NCBI RefSeq assembly: GCF_007829885.1
Contig: NZ_VIWW01000001.1
Span: forward strand, 5,084,001 to 5,148,000
Reading direction: 5' to 3'
From: Streptomyces brevispora
Lineage (GTDB): Bacteria > Actinomycetota > Actinomycetes > Streptomycetales > Streptomycetaceae
DNA length: 64,000 nt
Both the position numbers and the translations under genes were made by a program. Shown here piece after piece: positions 25,410 to 33,402 of this stretch (positions are counted from its first letter, which is position 1; each line of letters opens with the position of its first letter). The notes below the pieces were generated by a model. The model ran no database searches. It saw only the letters and a program-made list of their open reading frames with translations, and had not been told where the DNA came from.

Positions 25410-25478
25410 TTCCCGATGACGTCGCACGTGGAGTGCGTGGCTACCCTTGAGCCCGCTGTGAAGGGCGTCTGACCTGCT
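25410..25478 (+). repeat. Right att-like copy: diverged 3' end of methyltransferase gene
   Basis: Open frame FPMTSHVECVATLEP with TGA at 25469-25471, matching the end of the methyltransferase (FPMTHHVECVAILEP). About 81% identity over 70 bp, and similarity stops abruptly on the left (before ttcccgatg). It has no gene body, so it is either an attR or the original chromosomal tail displaced by an element that supplied its own. Confidence 0.7.
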
Positions 25479-25603
25479 GCTTTGCTGGGGCGCGGGGAGG
25501 TCTTGACCTGTTCGGGGTATTCAACAGGTCAAGGCTGGTGCATCCGTCTCACCTGCGGTTCTGTGCTGCAGTGACGGGTGGGACGGGCGGTTTTCGGGAC
25601 TCT

Positions 25604-25622
25604 TGACGCTCGTATGACGCTC
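25604..25622 (+). repeat. TGACGCTC pair, right of second att-like copy
   Basis: Copies at 25604 and 25615, again 11 bp apart and in the same orientation. Each att-like tail is thus followed on its right by such a pair, suggesting that a second element, or its remains, once lay to the right of the first. Confidence 0.6.
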
Positions 25623-26570
25623 GTGATCTGTCGATGGGGTCGGGCGCGTCGGCGGGGCCTGACGAAGCTCGCGCGGTCTTGGTTCGAGCCGCTGACCGTG
25701 GCTTTACTGTGATTACGCAGAGTGCTGTCGGCTGGCGCCTGCCTCTGTCGGTTCAACTTGAGCTGTCCTGAATCTGTCGAAGTGCACTTGGATAGAATCG
25801 CGTGGTCGAACAGGGTGCCTCTGGTTCCGGTGGCCGAGAGTCCTGCCAAGCCTGAGAACGTGGTCGACCGCGATCGTGAGTGGAATCTGCTGCTCACGGA
25901 GTTCGTCACGGATCCTCCCGTACCCGCTTCGCCAGCGCGCCGGGGCCGAGTAAGTAGTGCATGCAGCGGGCGGCGGTCCACGGCGACGACGGCGCAGCGC
26001 GCGCTGCAGCAGCGGCTCGCGGTGGGGCTGATCGGCGAGCGGATAGGTCCCTGGGTAGTGCGACGGCCCGGCGGGTGTCTCTGGGCATGCTCCCCGGGTG
26101 GCGAAGCGGCCGTTGCCCCTCCACCTGCCCCCGGCCGGAGCGCAGCCGATCCGTGGCATAGGGACGGACGCCCGTCGGCGAAGGCACGCTCGGCCGGCGC
26201 GTTCAGGGACCGTTTCACGGCGTCGTACCGGATGGGCGGACCGCCGCTCTCCGTCCGGACACCGTGCCGCCCCACCATGTTCGCGACCTGCAGATTCGGC
26301 CGCACCCGCACCGACCGCACCGCACCGCGCCGAGCCCGAGGTCGTTCTCCGCCCGCTCCCGGTGCCGGCGGCGGTACTCGCGCTCCGGTTCCGGCCGACG
26401 ACGCGAGATCAACACCTTCTCCATGCTGGTCGCCCAGCGCACCAGGGAACTCGAGTCTCCCCGCGTCACCAGGACCCCCTGCCTCGCACCGGGCCAGGGG
26501 TCCCTTCCCGTACCGGCGACGCGCACGACCGGGCGGGGCCGGGCCTCTCCACCGGGTGAGGCTCCCCCTC
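25623..26570. other. Spacer between island and catabolic cluster, no supported gene
   Basis: Long open frames run through here on both strands, but none shows a family motif, and several are antisense extensions of the SDR gene. No IS ends or RNA genes were recognised. It may hold decayed element DNA. Confidence 0.4.
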
Positions 26571-27299
26571 TCAGACCGACTTGGCCTCCCCGCCGTCGAC
26601 GCGGAGGTTCTGCCCAGTCATGTAGGCCGACTCCTCGCCGGCCAGGAAGCGTACGATCCGGGCGGCCTCCGCGGTGCTCTGCGCCCGGCGCAGCGGGATG
26701 CCTTTGGTCCACTCGGCCGGGACCGCACCGGGGTCGTCCTTCGTCAGCCCGGTGAGTACGTTGTTCATCCGGATGCCCTGCGGGCCGTATTCGTTGGCGT
26801 ACAGCTTGGCGAAGGAAGCCAGCGCCGCTCGCATCGTCACCGAGACGGGGAACATCGGGCCCGGCTCGAAGACGCCCGCGGTGGAGATGTTCACGATCGC
26901 GCCGCCGCCGGAGTCGATCAGACGGGGCGTCACGAGGCGGGCCATGCGTACCACGTTCAGCAGGTAGAGGTCGACGCCCTCGGACCACTGTTCGTCGGTG
27001 ATCTCGAGCACCGGGCCGCGTGCCGCGTGACCGCTGCTGTTGACGACCGCGTCGACCCGACCGTACCGCGACACCGCGAGGTCGACACACGCCCGCAGGT
27101 CCTCGACGCTGATGTTCGAGCCGTCCAGACCGGCACCGCCGAGCGACTCGGCCAGGGCCCGGGCCCGGCCCGACGGCGACATCGCGACCACCCGGTAGCC
27201 GTTCGCGGCGAACTCCCGCACGCACGCGGCGCCGATTCCGGATCCGCCGCCGACGACGATCGCGACCTTCTCGGACGCGGACGGGAGGGTCTCAGACAT
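26571..27299 (-). CDS. SDR-fold protein lacking the catalytic Tyr and Lys
   Basis: Short-chain dehydrogenase/reductase-type protein, 242 residues. The cofactor motif GGGSGIG (17-23) and the VVNSSG stretch (85-90, like NNAG) are present, with Ser139 in NISTAG. At the usual YxxxK site the sequence is SVTMR (Ser153 to Arg157), so both catalytic residues are replaced. The C terminus ITGQ/DGG-like segment (YMTGQNLRVDGGE) is normal. It overlaps the TetR gene by 8 bp and is probably autoregulated with it. It may bind cofactor without reducing, or use another proton donor. In the cluster it could act on an alcohol or diol intermediate. Confidence 0.8.
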   Translation of the reverse strand: MSETLPSASEKVAIVVGGGSGIGAACVREFAANGYRVVAMSPSGRARALAESLGGAGLDGSNISVEDLRACVDLAVSRYGRVDAVVNSSGHAARGPVLEITDEQWSEGVDLYLLNVVRMARLVTPRLIDSGGGAIVNISTAGVFEPGPMFPVSVTMRAALASFAKLYANEYGPQGIRMNNVLTGLTKDDPGAVPAEWTKGIPLRRAQSTAEAARIVRFLAGEESAYMTGQNLRVDGGEAKSV

Positions 27300-27927
27300 G
27301 CGCGTACTCCTTCAGGCGAGTGGTGACCAGGGACTCGAGCGCGTCGGCGGCCAACTCGGCGTAACGGGCGAAGTCGGTGTCGTCGCCGGCGGCCGCGGCC
27401 ACGCGGAAGCCGTCGGTGAGCGCGCGCCCCATGACAGCCATGTCGTGCGCCAGCTCTGCCGCGACATCCTCCGGCACCTTCGGGTACGAGGCCCGCAGCC
27501 GGGAGGTGACGAACCCGAACATCTCCTCGCGGATGGCGAGGTACCGCTGCCGGGCGAGGTTGTCCTCCAGGCGTCGCTCGAACGCGAAGACGAGGCCGAT
27601 GCTCCAGAACGCGGCGGCCGGCTCGGCCACGCTCGCGGAGGCCGCCGCCGAAACGTTGATGCTGCGTCGCAGCAGGTCGCGCATGTCGCCGACGGAGGCG
27701 TTGGCCTGCTTCCAGAGCTCGAAGCAGTGGTCGAGCAGCTCGACGAAGAGCTGCTCCTTGTTCCGGAAGTGCCAGTACACGGATCCGATCGGCAGGCCGG
27801 ACACACGTGCGACGTCGGCCATGGTCGTTCCCTCGTACCCGGCCTCGACCGCACGCGAGAGCACGGCCTCGAGAATCGCCCGCTTCGACACCTCGGACGC
27901 CTGGTGGGTCTTCCGCCTCGTGGCCAT
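27292..27927 (-). CDS. TetR/AcrR family transcriptional regulator
   Basis: Repressor-type protein of 211 residues. The N-terminal HTH spans about residues 14-60 (ILEAVLSRAVEAGYEGTTMA, then VSGLPIGSVYWHFRNKEQLF), with a larger ligand domain behind. It is transcribed divergently from the MFS importer and the mhp-like operon, with a palindrome at 28019-28036 between them. By context it should repress the catabolic operon until an aromatic inducer binds. Confidence 0.9.
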   Translation of the reverse strand: MATRRKTHQASEVSKRAILEAVLSRAVEAGYEGTTMADVARVSGLPIGSVYWHFRNKEQLFVELLDHCFELWKQANASVGDMRDLLRRSINVSAAASASVAEPAAAFWSIGLVFAFERRLEDNLARQRYLAIREEMFGFVTSRLRASYPKVPEDVAAELAHDMAVMGRALTDGFRVAAAAGDDTDFARYAELAADALESLVTTRLKEYAHV

Positions 27928-28018
27928 GGGTCCCCCTCCGCTGTTCGGACTGCCGTTCTATCAAATCCACTCCACCCCTTGACACCAGCAAGGGACACTA
28001 GCGAAGGTAATGCCGATT

Positions 28019-28036
28019 CTAGAACGTTTCTTCTAG
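28019..28036. promoter_or_regulatory. Palindrome, probable TetR operator
   Basis: Inverted repeat CTAGAA-N6-TTCTAG (28019-28024 with 28031-28036, spacer cgtttc) in the 209-bp space between the divergent TetR and MFS genes. It is locally AT-rich. No other inverted repeat of this quality lies in the gap. Confidence 0.6.
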
Positions 28037-28136
28037 GAAATCTTCACGGAACGCGAACCTGGTGCGCGGACCACCTCATCCCGGCGGACCACTGCGATGG
28101 CACGGGTCCGCTCCATCCCGGAACAGGGAGACCTTC

Positions 28137-29492
28137 ATGAGGATCACCGACCACATCGCTCGAGAGAAAATGAGCGGTCTGCAGATCCGCGCCGTCATCG
28201 TCGCGATCGGCCTGGTCGTGCTCGACGGCTACGACGTCTCGCTCACGTCGTTCGCCGCCCCCTACATCGAGAAGGGCTTCGGGGTCTCCAAGGCCCAGCT
28301 CGGACTCGTCATGTCCGGCGCCCTGATCGGCATGCTCGTGGGCTCGATCGTCGTCGCGCCGCTCGCCGACCGCATCGGCAGGCGCAAGCTGGGCGTCATC
28401 TCCACCGTGACGATCGCCATAGGCATGTTCATCGGCCCGTTCGCGACGCCGGAGACCGGGACCTGGCCCCTCGTCGTGAGCCGCATCGTCACCGGCATCG
28501 GCGTCGGCTCCCTGGTGGCCGTGGTCGGCGTCATCCTCGCCGAGTACACGGGCAAGCGCGTGTACGCCCTGGTGATGGCCGTCTACGCCGCCGCGATCAA
28601 CATCGGCGGGCTGCTCGGCTCCGTGATCGTGGGCCCGATGCTCGGCGCACGCGGCTGGCAGTTCGGCTGGTGGGTCGGCTTCGCCCTGAGCGCCCTCGCC
28701 GCGGTCGCCACGTGGGCCTTGCTCCCCGAATCGCTCGCCTGGCTCTCCGAGGGCCGTCGCGCGGACTCCCTGCAGCGGCTCAACGCGCTCCTGACGAAGA
28801 TGCGCCGCCCCGTGCTCGAAGCGCTCCCGGAGTCCGACTCGACGGGCGTCAAGGCGAAGGGCTCGCTGCGCACCGTGTTCACCGGCCGGACGGGCCTCTA
28901 CACGCTGCTGATGATCGTCGGGTACGTCGCGTACATGCTCAGCTTCTACTTCATGACGAACTGGGCGCCGATCTCCGTCGCGTCCGCCAACCACAACCCG
29001 GCGCTCGCCCCGCAGCTCGTCTCCGCCTTCAGCATCGGCGGCATCCTCGGCAACGTGCTCTTCGGCTTCCTCGGCAACAAGCTCAACGTCCGCCTCCTCG
29101 CCCCGGTCTTCCTGATCCTGGCCACCGCTGCCCTGGCGCTGTTCGGCATCGCCGGCCCGGGGATGCCGACCGCCTGGTGGAGCCTGTTCCTCGCCTCGTT
29201 CTTCGTCTGCTCGGGCACCGCCGCCTTCTACACGATCGTCCCCGGGCTGTACCCGACGCTGGCCCGCTCGACCGGTTTCGGTGTGGTCATCGGCGTCGGC
29301 CGGTTCGGCGGCATCGCGGCGCCGATCGTCGGCGGCGCGGCCTTCGATGCGGGCATGGGGATGGGGACGGCCTTCACCGTCTTCGCGCTGCCCATGCTCG
29401 TCGCCGGCCTCTGCATCCTCGCCCTGCACCTGGTCCAGCGCCGCTCCGACGCCCCCAGCCCTCAGCCCGCGCTCGCCGGCGCGTCCGCGTAA
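28137..29492 (+). CDS. MFS aromatic acid:H+ symporter (AAHS-type)
   Basis: Importer of 451 residues with 12 predicted membrane helices. It starts at ATG 28137 with CAGGGAG upstream. Helix 1 has VVLDGYDVSLTSFAAPYI with the charged Asp typical of the aromatic-acid symporter branch. The loop 2-3 signature GSIVVAPLADRIGRRKLG and the mid-protein RGFG-like segments are present. It is first in the plus-strand operon. By context it should take up the phenolic or aryl-acid substrate of the following enzymes. Confidence 0.88.
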   Translation: MRITDHIAREKMSGLQIRAVIVAIGLVVLDGYDVSLTSFAAPYIEKGFGVSKAQLGLVMSGALIGMLVGSIVVAPLADRIGRRKLGVISTVTIAIGMFIGPFATPETGTWPLVVSRIVTGIGVGSLVAVVGVILAEYTGKRVYALVMAVYAAAINIGGLLGSVIVGPMLGARGWQFGWWVGFALSALAAVATWALLPESLAWLSEGRRADSLQRLNALLTKMRRPVLEALPESDSTGVKAKGSLRTVFTGRTGLYTLLMIVGYVAYMLSFYFMTNWAPISVASANHNPALAPQLVSAFSIGGILGNVLFGFLGNKLNVRLLAPVFLILATAALALFGIAGPGMPTAWWSLFLASFFVCSGTAAFYTIVPGLYPTLARSTGFGVVIGVGRFGGIAAPIVGGAAFDAGMGMGTAFTVFALPMLVAGLCILALHLVQRRSDAPSPQPALAGASA

Positions 29493-29542
29493 GCACCGTC
29501 CACCACCTTCGAGACCACTCTGTGAGAAAGGGGAACCACGCC

Positions 29543-30478
29543 ATGCCACTGGCCGTCGCAGCACTCTCCCACGCGCCGTCCTTCGGCAACGTCGACCCGG
29601 GCGGGGAGACGTTCGCCGAGATCAATACCGCCATCGACGAGGTCAGGGCGTTCGTCGCCGAGTACGACCCCGACCTGGTCGTGGTGTTCGGGCCCGACCA
29701 CTTCAACGGCCAGCTCTACTCCCTGATCACCCCGTGGTTGATCGGCGCCGTCGCCGAGGGCGTCGGCGACTACGGCACCACCGCGGGGCCGCTCCCCGTC
29801 GACGGCGACGCCGCCCGGGCCTTCCACGCAGCAGTGCTGGGCGAGGGCGTCGACATCGGCCGCAGCGAGCGGATGAAGGTCGACCACGGCGTGGTCCAGC
29901 CGCTCGACTTCGTGTTCGGGAAGAACTTCACGCAGCCGATCGTGCCGGTATTCGTGAACGCGATCGGCCTGCCGCTCTCGCCGATGCGGCGGGTGCGCCT
30001 GATGGGCGAGGCGTTCGGCCGGGCCGCCCGGGCGATGGACAAGAAGGTGCTGTTCCTCGCCTCGGGCGGCATCTCCCACAGCCCGCCGATCCCGCGCTGG
30101 GACGGCGCCCCCGGCACCGTGCACGAGCGCCTGGTCGCGTACGCGCCCTCGCCCGAGGAGCGGCAGGAACGCGAGCAGATGATCGTCAAGGGCATCCAGG
30201 CGATCGCCGACGGCAAGGCGCCGAGCGACCCGCTGAACGAGGAGTGGGACACGCTCGTCCTCGACGTGCTCCGCTCCGGCGACCTGAGCCCGGTCGACGG
30301 CTGGGAGAACGGCTGGTTCATGGCCGAGGGCGGCTCGGCCGCGCACGAGATGCGCAGCTGGATCGCCGCCTACGCGGCGCTGTCCACCGCCGGCCCGTAC
30401 CGCCTTGCCGTCGACCACTACTGGGCGGTCGAGAAGTGGGGCGCCGGCTTCGCGATCCAGGCGGCGGTGACCGCATGA
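29543..30478 (+). CDS. mhpB: Extradiol dioxygenase, MhpB-like (2,3-dihydroxyphenylpropionate 1,2-dioxygenase type)
   Basis: Fe(II) class III extradiol ring-cleavage enzyme, 311 residues (E. coli MhpB has 314). It opens with the family signature LAVAALSHAPSFGNV, containing metal ligand His. FGPDHFNGQLYSLI (about 52-65) gives a second ligand, and MKVDHGVVQPLDF (about 112-124) and LASGGISHSPP (about 172-182) contain active-site His residues. The C terminus has the WDTLVLDVLRSGD segment. It should cleave a 3-substituted catechol meta to its hydroxyls. It overlaps the hydrolase gene as ATGA. The side chain of the true substrate cannot be read from the sequence. Confidence 0.9.
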   Translation: MPLAVAALSHAPSFGNVDPGGETFAEINTAIDEVRAFVAEYDPDLVVVFGPDHFNGQLYSLITPWLIGAVAEGVGDYGTTAGPLPVDGDAARAFHAAVLGEGVDIGRSERMKVDHGVVQPLDFVFGKNFTQPIVPVFVNAIGLPLSPMRRVRLMGEAFGRAARAMDKKVLFLASGGISHSPPIPRWDGAPGTVHERLVAYAPSPEERQEREQMIVKGIQAIADGKAPSDPLNEEWDTLVLDVLRSGDLSPVDGWENGWFMAEGGSAAHEMRSWIAAYAALSTAGPYRLAVDHYWAVEKWGAGFAIQAAVTA

Positions 30479-31377
30479 GCCGGGTGGGAAGCACGCACTT
30501 CGCGACCCTGTGGGAAGAGATCGCGGACCTGGAGCACACACTGCGGTACGTGGACGCGGGCGGCTACCGCACCCGCATGCTCGACTTCACCGGAGCGGGC
30601 CCCGAGGCGCAGACGGTGGTGCTCGCCAGCGGCACCAGCGGCCACATCGAGGCGTGGACACAGAACATCCGCGCGTTCGTGGAGGCCGGTTTCCGGGTGG
30701 TCGGCTACGACTACCCGGGCCACGGGTACACCTCGCTCGCCGACCATCCGCTGGAGATCAGCGACTACGAGGAGCACCTGCTCGCGCTGCTCGACGCACT
30801 GGCACTGGAGCGCGTGCACCTCGCCGGCGAGTCGCTCGGCGGCTGGCTGGCGCTGAAGTTCGCGCCCAAGCACCCCGACCGGCTGCACACGGTGATCCTT
30901 TCCGCGCCGGGCGGGCGGATGGTCGCGGAGCCGCAGCTGGACAGGACGCAGTCGGTGAGCGCCCAGGCGGTGAGCGAGCCGACCTTCGAGAACGTGAAGA
31001 AGCGCCTGCAGGTCGTCATCCACGATCCGGAGAAGATCACCGACGAGCTTGTACGCGTCCGCCAGGCGATCTACGCCCGCGACGGGTTCAGCATGGCGTA
31101 CGTGTCCGCCCTGCGGGAGCCGGAGCGGCGATGGCGGAACCGGGTGACGGACGACGACTTCGCGGCGGTCCCGGTCCCGGCCCTGATGGTGTGGACCGAC
31201 AACGAGCCGACCGGCGACCAGGCCGAGGGCGAGCGCCTGTGCGGGCTGATCCCGGACGGTGAGTACCTGCTGGTCCGCGGCGCCTCGCACTGGCCGCAGT
31301 GGGAAGGCGCCGCGGAGTTCAACGCCGCGGCGGTCGCCTTCCTGAAGCAGCACGCCGGACGGGAGGACCACCGGTGA
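30475..31377 (+). CDS. mhpC: Alpha/beta hydrolase, MhpC-like meta-cleavage product hydrolase
   Basis: C-C bond hydrolase of 300 residues acting on the ring-opened dienoate. The nucleophile elbow GESLGG is at about residues 121-126, the oxyanion segment SGTSGH at about 53-58, the acid Asp in VWTDNEP and the catalytic His in GASHWPQWEG. The gene starts within the mhpB stop and ends within the start of the hydratase gene (GTGA), so expression is tightly coupled. Confidence 0.88.
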   Translation: MSRVGSTHFATLWEEIADLEHTLRYVDAGGYRTRMLDFTGAGPEAQTVVLASGTSGHIEAWTQNIRAFVEAGFRVVGYDYPGHGYTSLADHPLEISDYEEHLLALLDALALERVHLAGESLGGWLALKFAPKHPDRLHTVILSAPGGRMVAEPQLDRTQSVSAQAVSEPTFENVKKRLQVVIHDPEKITDELVRVRQAIYARDGFSMAYVSALREPERRWRNRVTDDDFAAVPVPALMVWTDNEPTGDQAEGERLCGLIPDGEYLLVRGASHWPQWEGAAEFNAAAVAFLKQHAGREDHR

Positions 31378-32168
31378 GCGTCCCCCAGGAGACCGTCAAC
31401 CGGATCGCGCGCGAGCTGTTCGAGGCGAAGCGCGACGTGCACACCGTGCCGTACGTGAGCCCCCAGCTTCCCGAGCGCGATCTCGACGCGGCCTACGCGA
31501 TCTCCGCCGAGTTCGCCGCCCTGCGCGAGCGCGAGCTGGGCGTGAAGCGGGTGGGCCGCAAGGTCGGCCTGACCAACCCCCTCGTCCAGCAGCGGGTGGG
31601 CATCGACGAGCCCGACTACGGCGTCATCCACGACGACATGGTGCACGCCTCAGGAACGCACCTCCCGCTGTCCAGGTACAACCGACTGCTCATCGAGGCC
31701 GAGGTCGCGTTCGTGCTGAAGAGCGACATCCTCGAGGCCACCCGCGAGGCCGTCGAGGCCGCGATCGACCACGTGACCCCCGCGTTCGAGGTCGTCGACT
31801 TCCGCTACGACGGATCGGTCGGGCAGATCGTCGACACCATCGCCGACAACGCCGGCTGCAGCGGCGTCGTCCTCGGCGAGGAACAGCACCCGTACGGCGA
31901 GGTCGACCTCACCAAGGTGGAGATGGTCATCACGGGCGGCGGCACGGAGATCACCCGGGGCGTCGGCAGCAACGTGCTGGAGGACCCGGTCAACGCGGTG
32001 ATCTGGCTGGCCGGGACCGCCATCCGCACCGGCGAGCCGCTGCGCGCCGGCGAGGTGCTGCTGTCCGGATCCATCGGTTACATCGAGCCGTGGCCCGCCG
32101 ACGTCGAGTGCGTCGCCACCATCACCGGACTCGGTCGCGTCGTCGCGACCGCGAATTCGAAAGGCTGA
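31374..32168 (+). CDS. mhpD: 2-keto-4-pentenoate hydratase, MhpD-like
   Basis: Hydratase of 264 residues from GTG 31374, which adds water to 2-hydroxypenta-2,4-dienoate to give 4-hydroxy-2-oxovalerate. Family segments include GRKVGLTN, the metal-site EAEVAFVL, PAFEVVDFRYD and LAGTAIRTGEPLRAGEVLLS. It fits directly between the hydrolase and the aldolase in the pathway order. Confidence 0.9.
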   Translation: MSVPQETVNRIARELFEAKRDVHTVPYVSPQLPERDLDAAYAISAEFAALRERELGVKRVGRKVGLTNPLVQQRVGIDEPDYGVIHDDMVHASGTHLPLSRYNRLLIEAEVAFVLKSDILEATREAVEAAIDHVTPAFEVVDFRYDGSVGQIVDTIADNAGCSGVVLGEEQHPYGEVDLTKVEMVITGGGTEITRGVGSNVLEDPVNAVIWLAGTAIRTGEPLRAGEVLLSGSIGYIEPWPADVECVATITGLGRVVATANSKG

Positions 32169-32170
32169 GC

Positions 32171-32635
32171 ATGAGCGACTACTGCCCCGTCGACGCCATC
32201 ACCCGCGTCGAGATCGAGCAGCTCATCGCGGAGATGCTGTACCGCCTCGACCACAACCACGCGGACACCACCTGGGAGCTGTACACCGAGGACGGCGTCT
32301 CGGTCGGCCCGATGGGTGACATGGACCGCGAGGCCATGAAGGCCTGGGGCGCCAGGCGCGCCCGGCAGACCGACATCGTCGGCCGTCACTTCATCGGCGG
32401 GATCCGCCTCGTGCGGGACGGCGAGGAGGTCGAGGGAACGGTGCAGTACCTGACGTTCCGCGACAGCAACGAGCCGCAGACGCAGCCCGCCTCCGTCGGC
32501 GAGTTCCGCGAGCGGTACCGGAAGGTCGACGGGCAGTGGCGGTTCGCCCGCCGCGAGATCGTGCCGGTTTTCGGCGGCAAGGCGGCCGCGGCGCACGCCG
32601 CTCGGCTGGCCGGACGAGAGGGATCGGCGCGGTGA
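32171..32635 (+). CDS. Nuclear transport factor 2 / SnoaL-like protein
   Basis: Small cone-fold protein of 154 residues starting at ATG 32171. AITRVEIEQLIAEMLYRLDH, YTEDGVSVGPMG and the closing RFARREIVPVFGG are typical of NTF2-like or SnoaL-like enzymes and of ring-hydroxylating dioxygenase beta subunits. No alpha subunit is present, so a stand-alone isomerase, dehydratase or binding protein is more likely. It overlaps the aldolase start as GTGA. Its step in the pathway is unknown. Confidence 0.75.
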   Translation: MSDYCPVDAITRVEIEQLIAEMLYRLDHNHADTTWELYTEDGVSVGPMGDMDREAMKAWGARRARQTDIVGRHFIGGIRLVRDGEEVEGTVQYLTFRDSNEPQTQPASVGEFRERYRKVDGQWRFARREIVPVFGGKAAAAHAARLAGREGSAR

Positions 32636-33402
32636 AGCAGGCAGCTCTCGGCGGTAGGAACCCCGTCCTGTACCACCAGTCGCTCTCCTCGTTCTCGATG
32701 CCGGAGTGGGCGGCGGCCGCCGGCTACGACGGGGTGATCCTGGACCTCCAGCACGGCGAGCTGGGGCTCGAGGCGGCCTGCGGGATCCTGCGCTCGCTCC
32801 CGCGCGAGAACGCGTACGCCTACGCCCGCGTGGGCTCGCTGGATCCCGCCCCGATCCTGCGGCTGCTCGACAGCGGGGCCCGCGGCGTCGTCGCGCCCAC
32901 CGTCGAGTCGCGGTCCCAGACCGAGGCCCTGGTCGCCGCCGTCAAGTACCCGCCGGCCGGGAACCGCAGCCTGGGCCCGTCCAGGCCGGCGCTGTACCCG
33001 GGTGACTCGTACACCGAGGCCGGCAACCGCGCGGTGTCCGCCATCGCCCAGATCGAGACGAAGGCCGGCGTCGACCGTGCCGAAGAGATCGTCTCGACCC
33101 CGGGCCTGGACTCGGTCTACATCGGGCCGGCCGACCTGGCTGTCTCCTACGGTCTGCCCGGACGCGGCGACTGGGAGGACGGCCCTGTGCGCGAGGCGAT
33201 CGCGCACCTGCGCGAGGTGACGACCGCGCACGGCGTCACCCTCGGCATCTACTCCGGCCGGCCGCAGTACGCGGTCGGCCTGTTCGCCGACGGCCTCGTC
33301 GACTACGTGGGCCTCGGCATCGATCTCGTCCTGCTGAACCGTGCGTTCGGCGACACCATCGCCGCGCTCGACTCGGCACGATCCACTGGGAGCAACTCAT
33401 GA
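32632..33402 (+). CDS. HpcH/HpaI family class II aldolase
   Basis: Metal-dependent pyruvate aldolase of 256 residues from GTG 32632. The motifs ILDLQHGELGLEAA (metal and phosphate side, about 36-49), ARGVVAPTVES, the IAQIETKAGV stretch with metal-binding Glu and YIGPADLAVSYG match the family. It would cleave 4-hydroxy-2-oxovalerate (or a longer homologue) to pyruvate and an aldehyde, replacing MhpE. No acylating aldehyde dehydrogenase (MhpF) accompanies it. Confidence 0.85.
   Translation: MKQAALGGRNPVLYHQSLSSFSMPEWAAAAGYDGVILDLQHGELGLEAACGILRSLPRENAYAYARVGSLDPAPILRLLDSGARGVVAPTVESRSQTEALVAAVKYPPAGNRSLGPSRPALYPGDSYTEAGNRAVSAIAQIETKAGVDRAEEIVSTPGLDSVYIGPADLAVSYGLPGRGDWEDGPVREAIAHLREVTTAHGVTLGIYSGRPQYAVGLFADGLVDYVGLGIDLVLLNRAFGDTIAALDSARSTGSNS

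Noticed and set aside
25722..27326. Plus-strand frame of 534 codons across the spacer and the SDR gene
   Set aside because: Its second half is antisense to the SDR gene and the first half has no recognisable motif. Composition is typical of shadow frames.
27979..28013. Promoter TTGACA near 27979 for the MFS gene
   Set aside because: No acceptable -10 box lies 16-19 bp downstream; the nearest (taatgc) is too far away.
28044..29564. Minus-strand frame of 506 codons opposite the MFS importer
   Set aside because: It is Gly/Asp/His/Arg-rich low-complexity sequence antisense to a clear 12-helix transporter.
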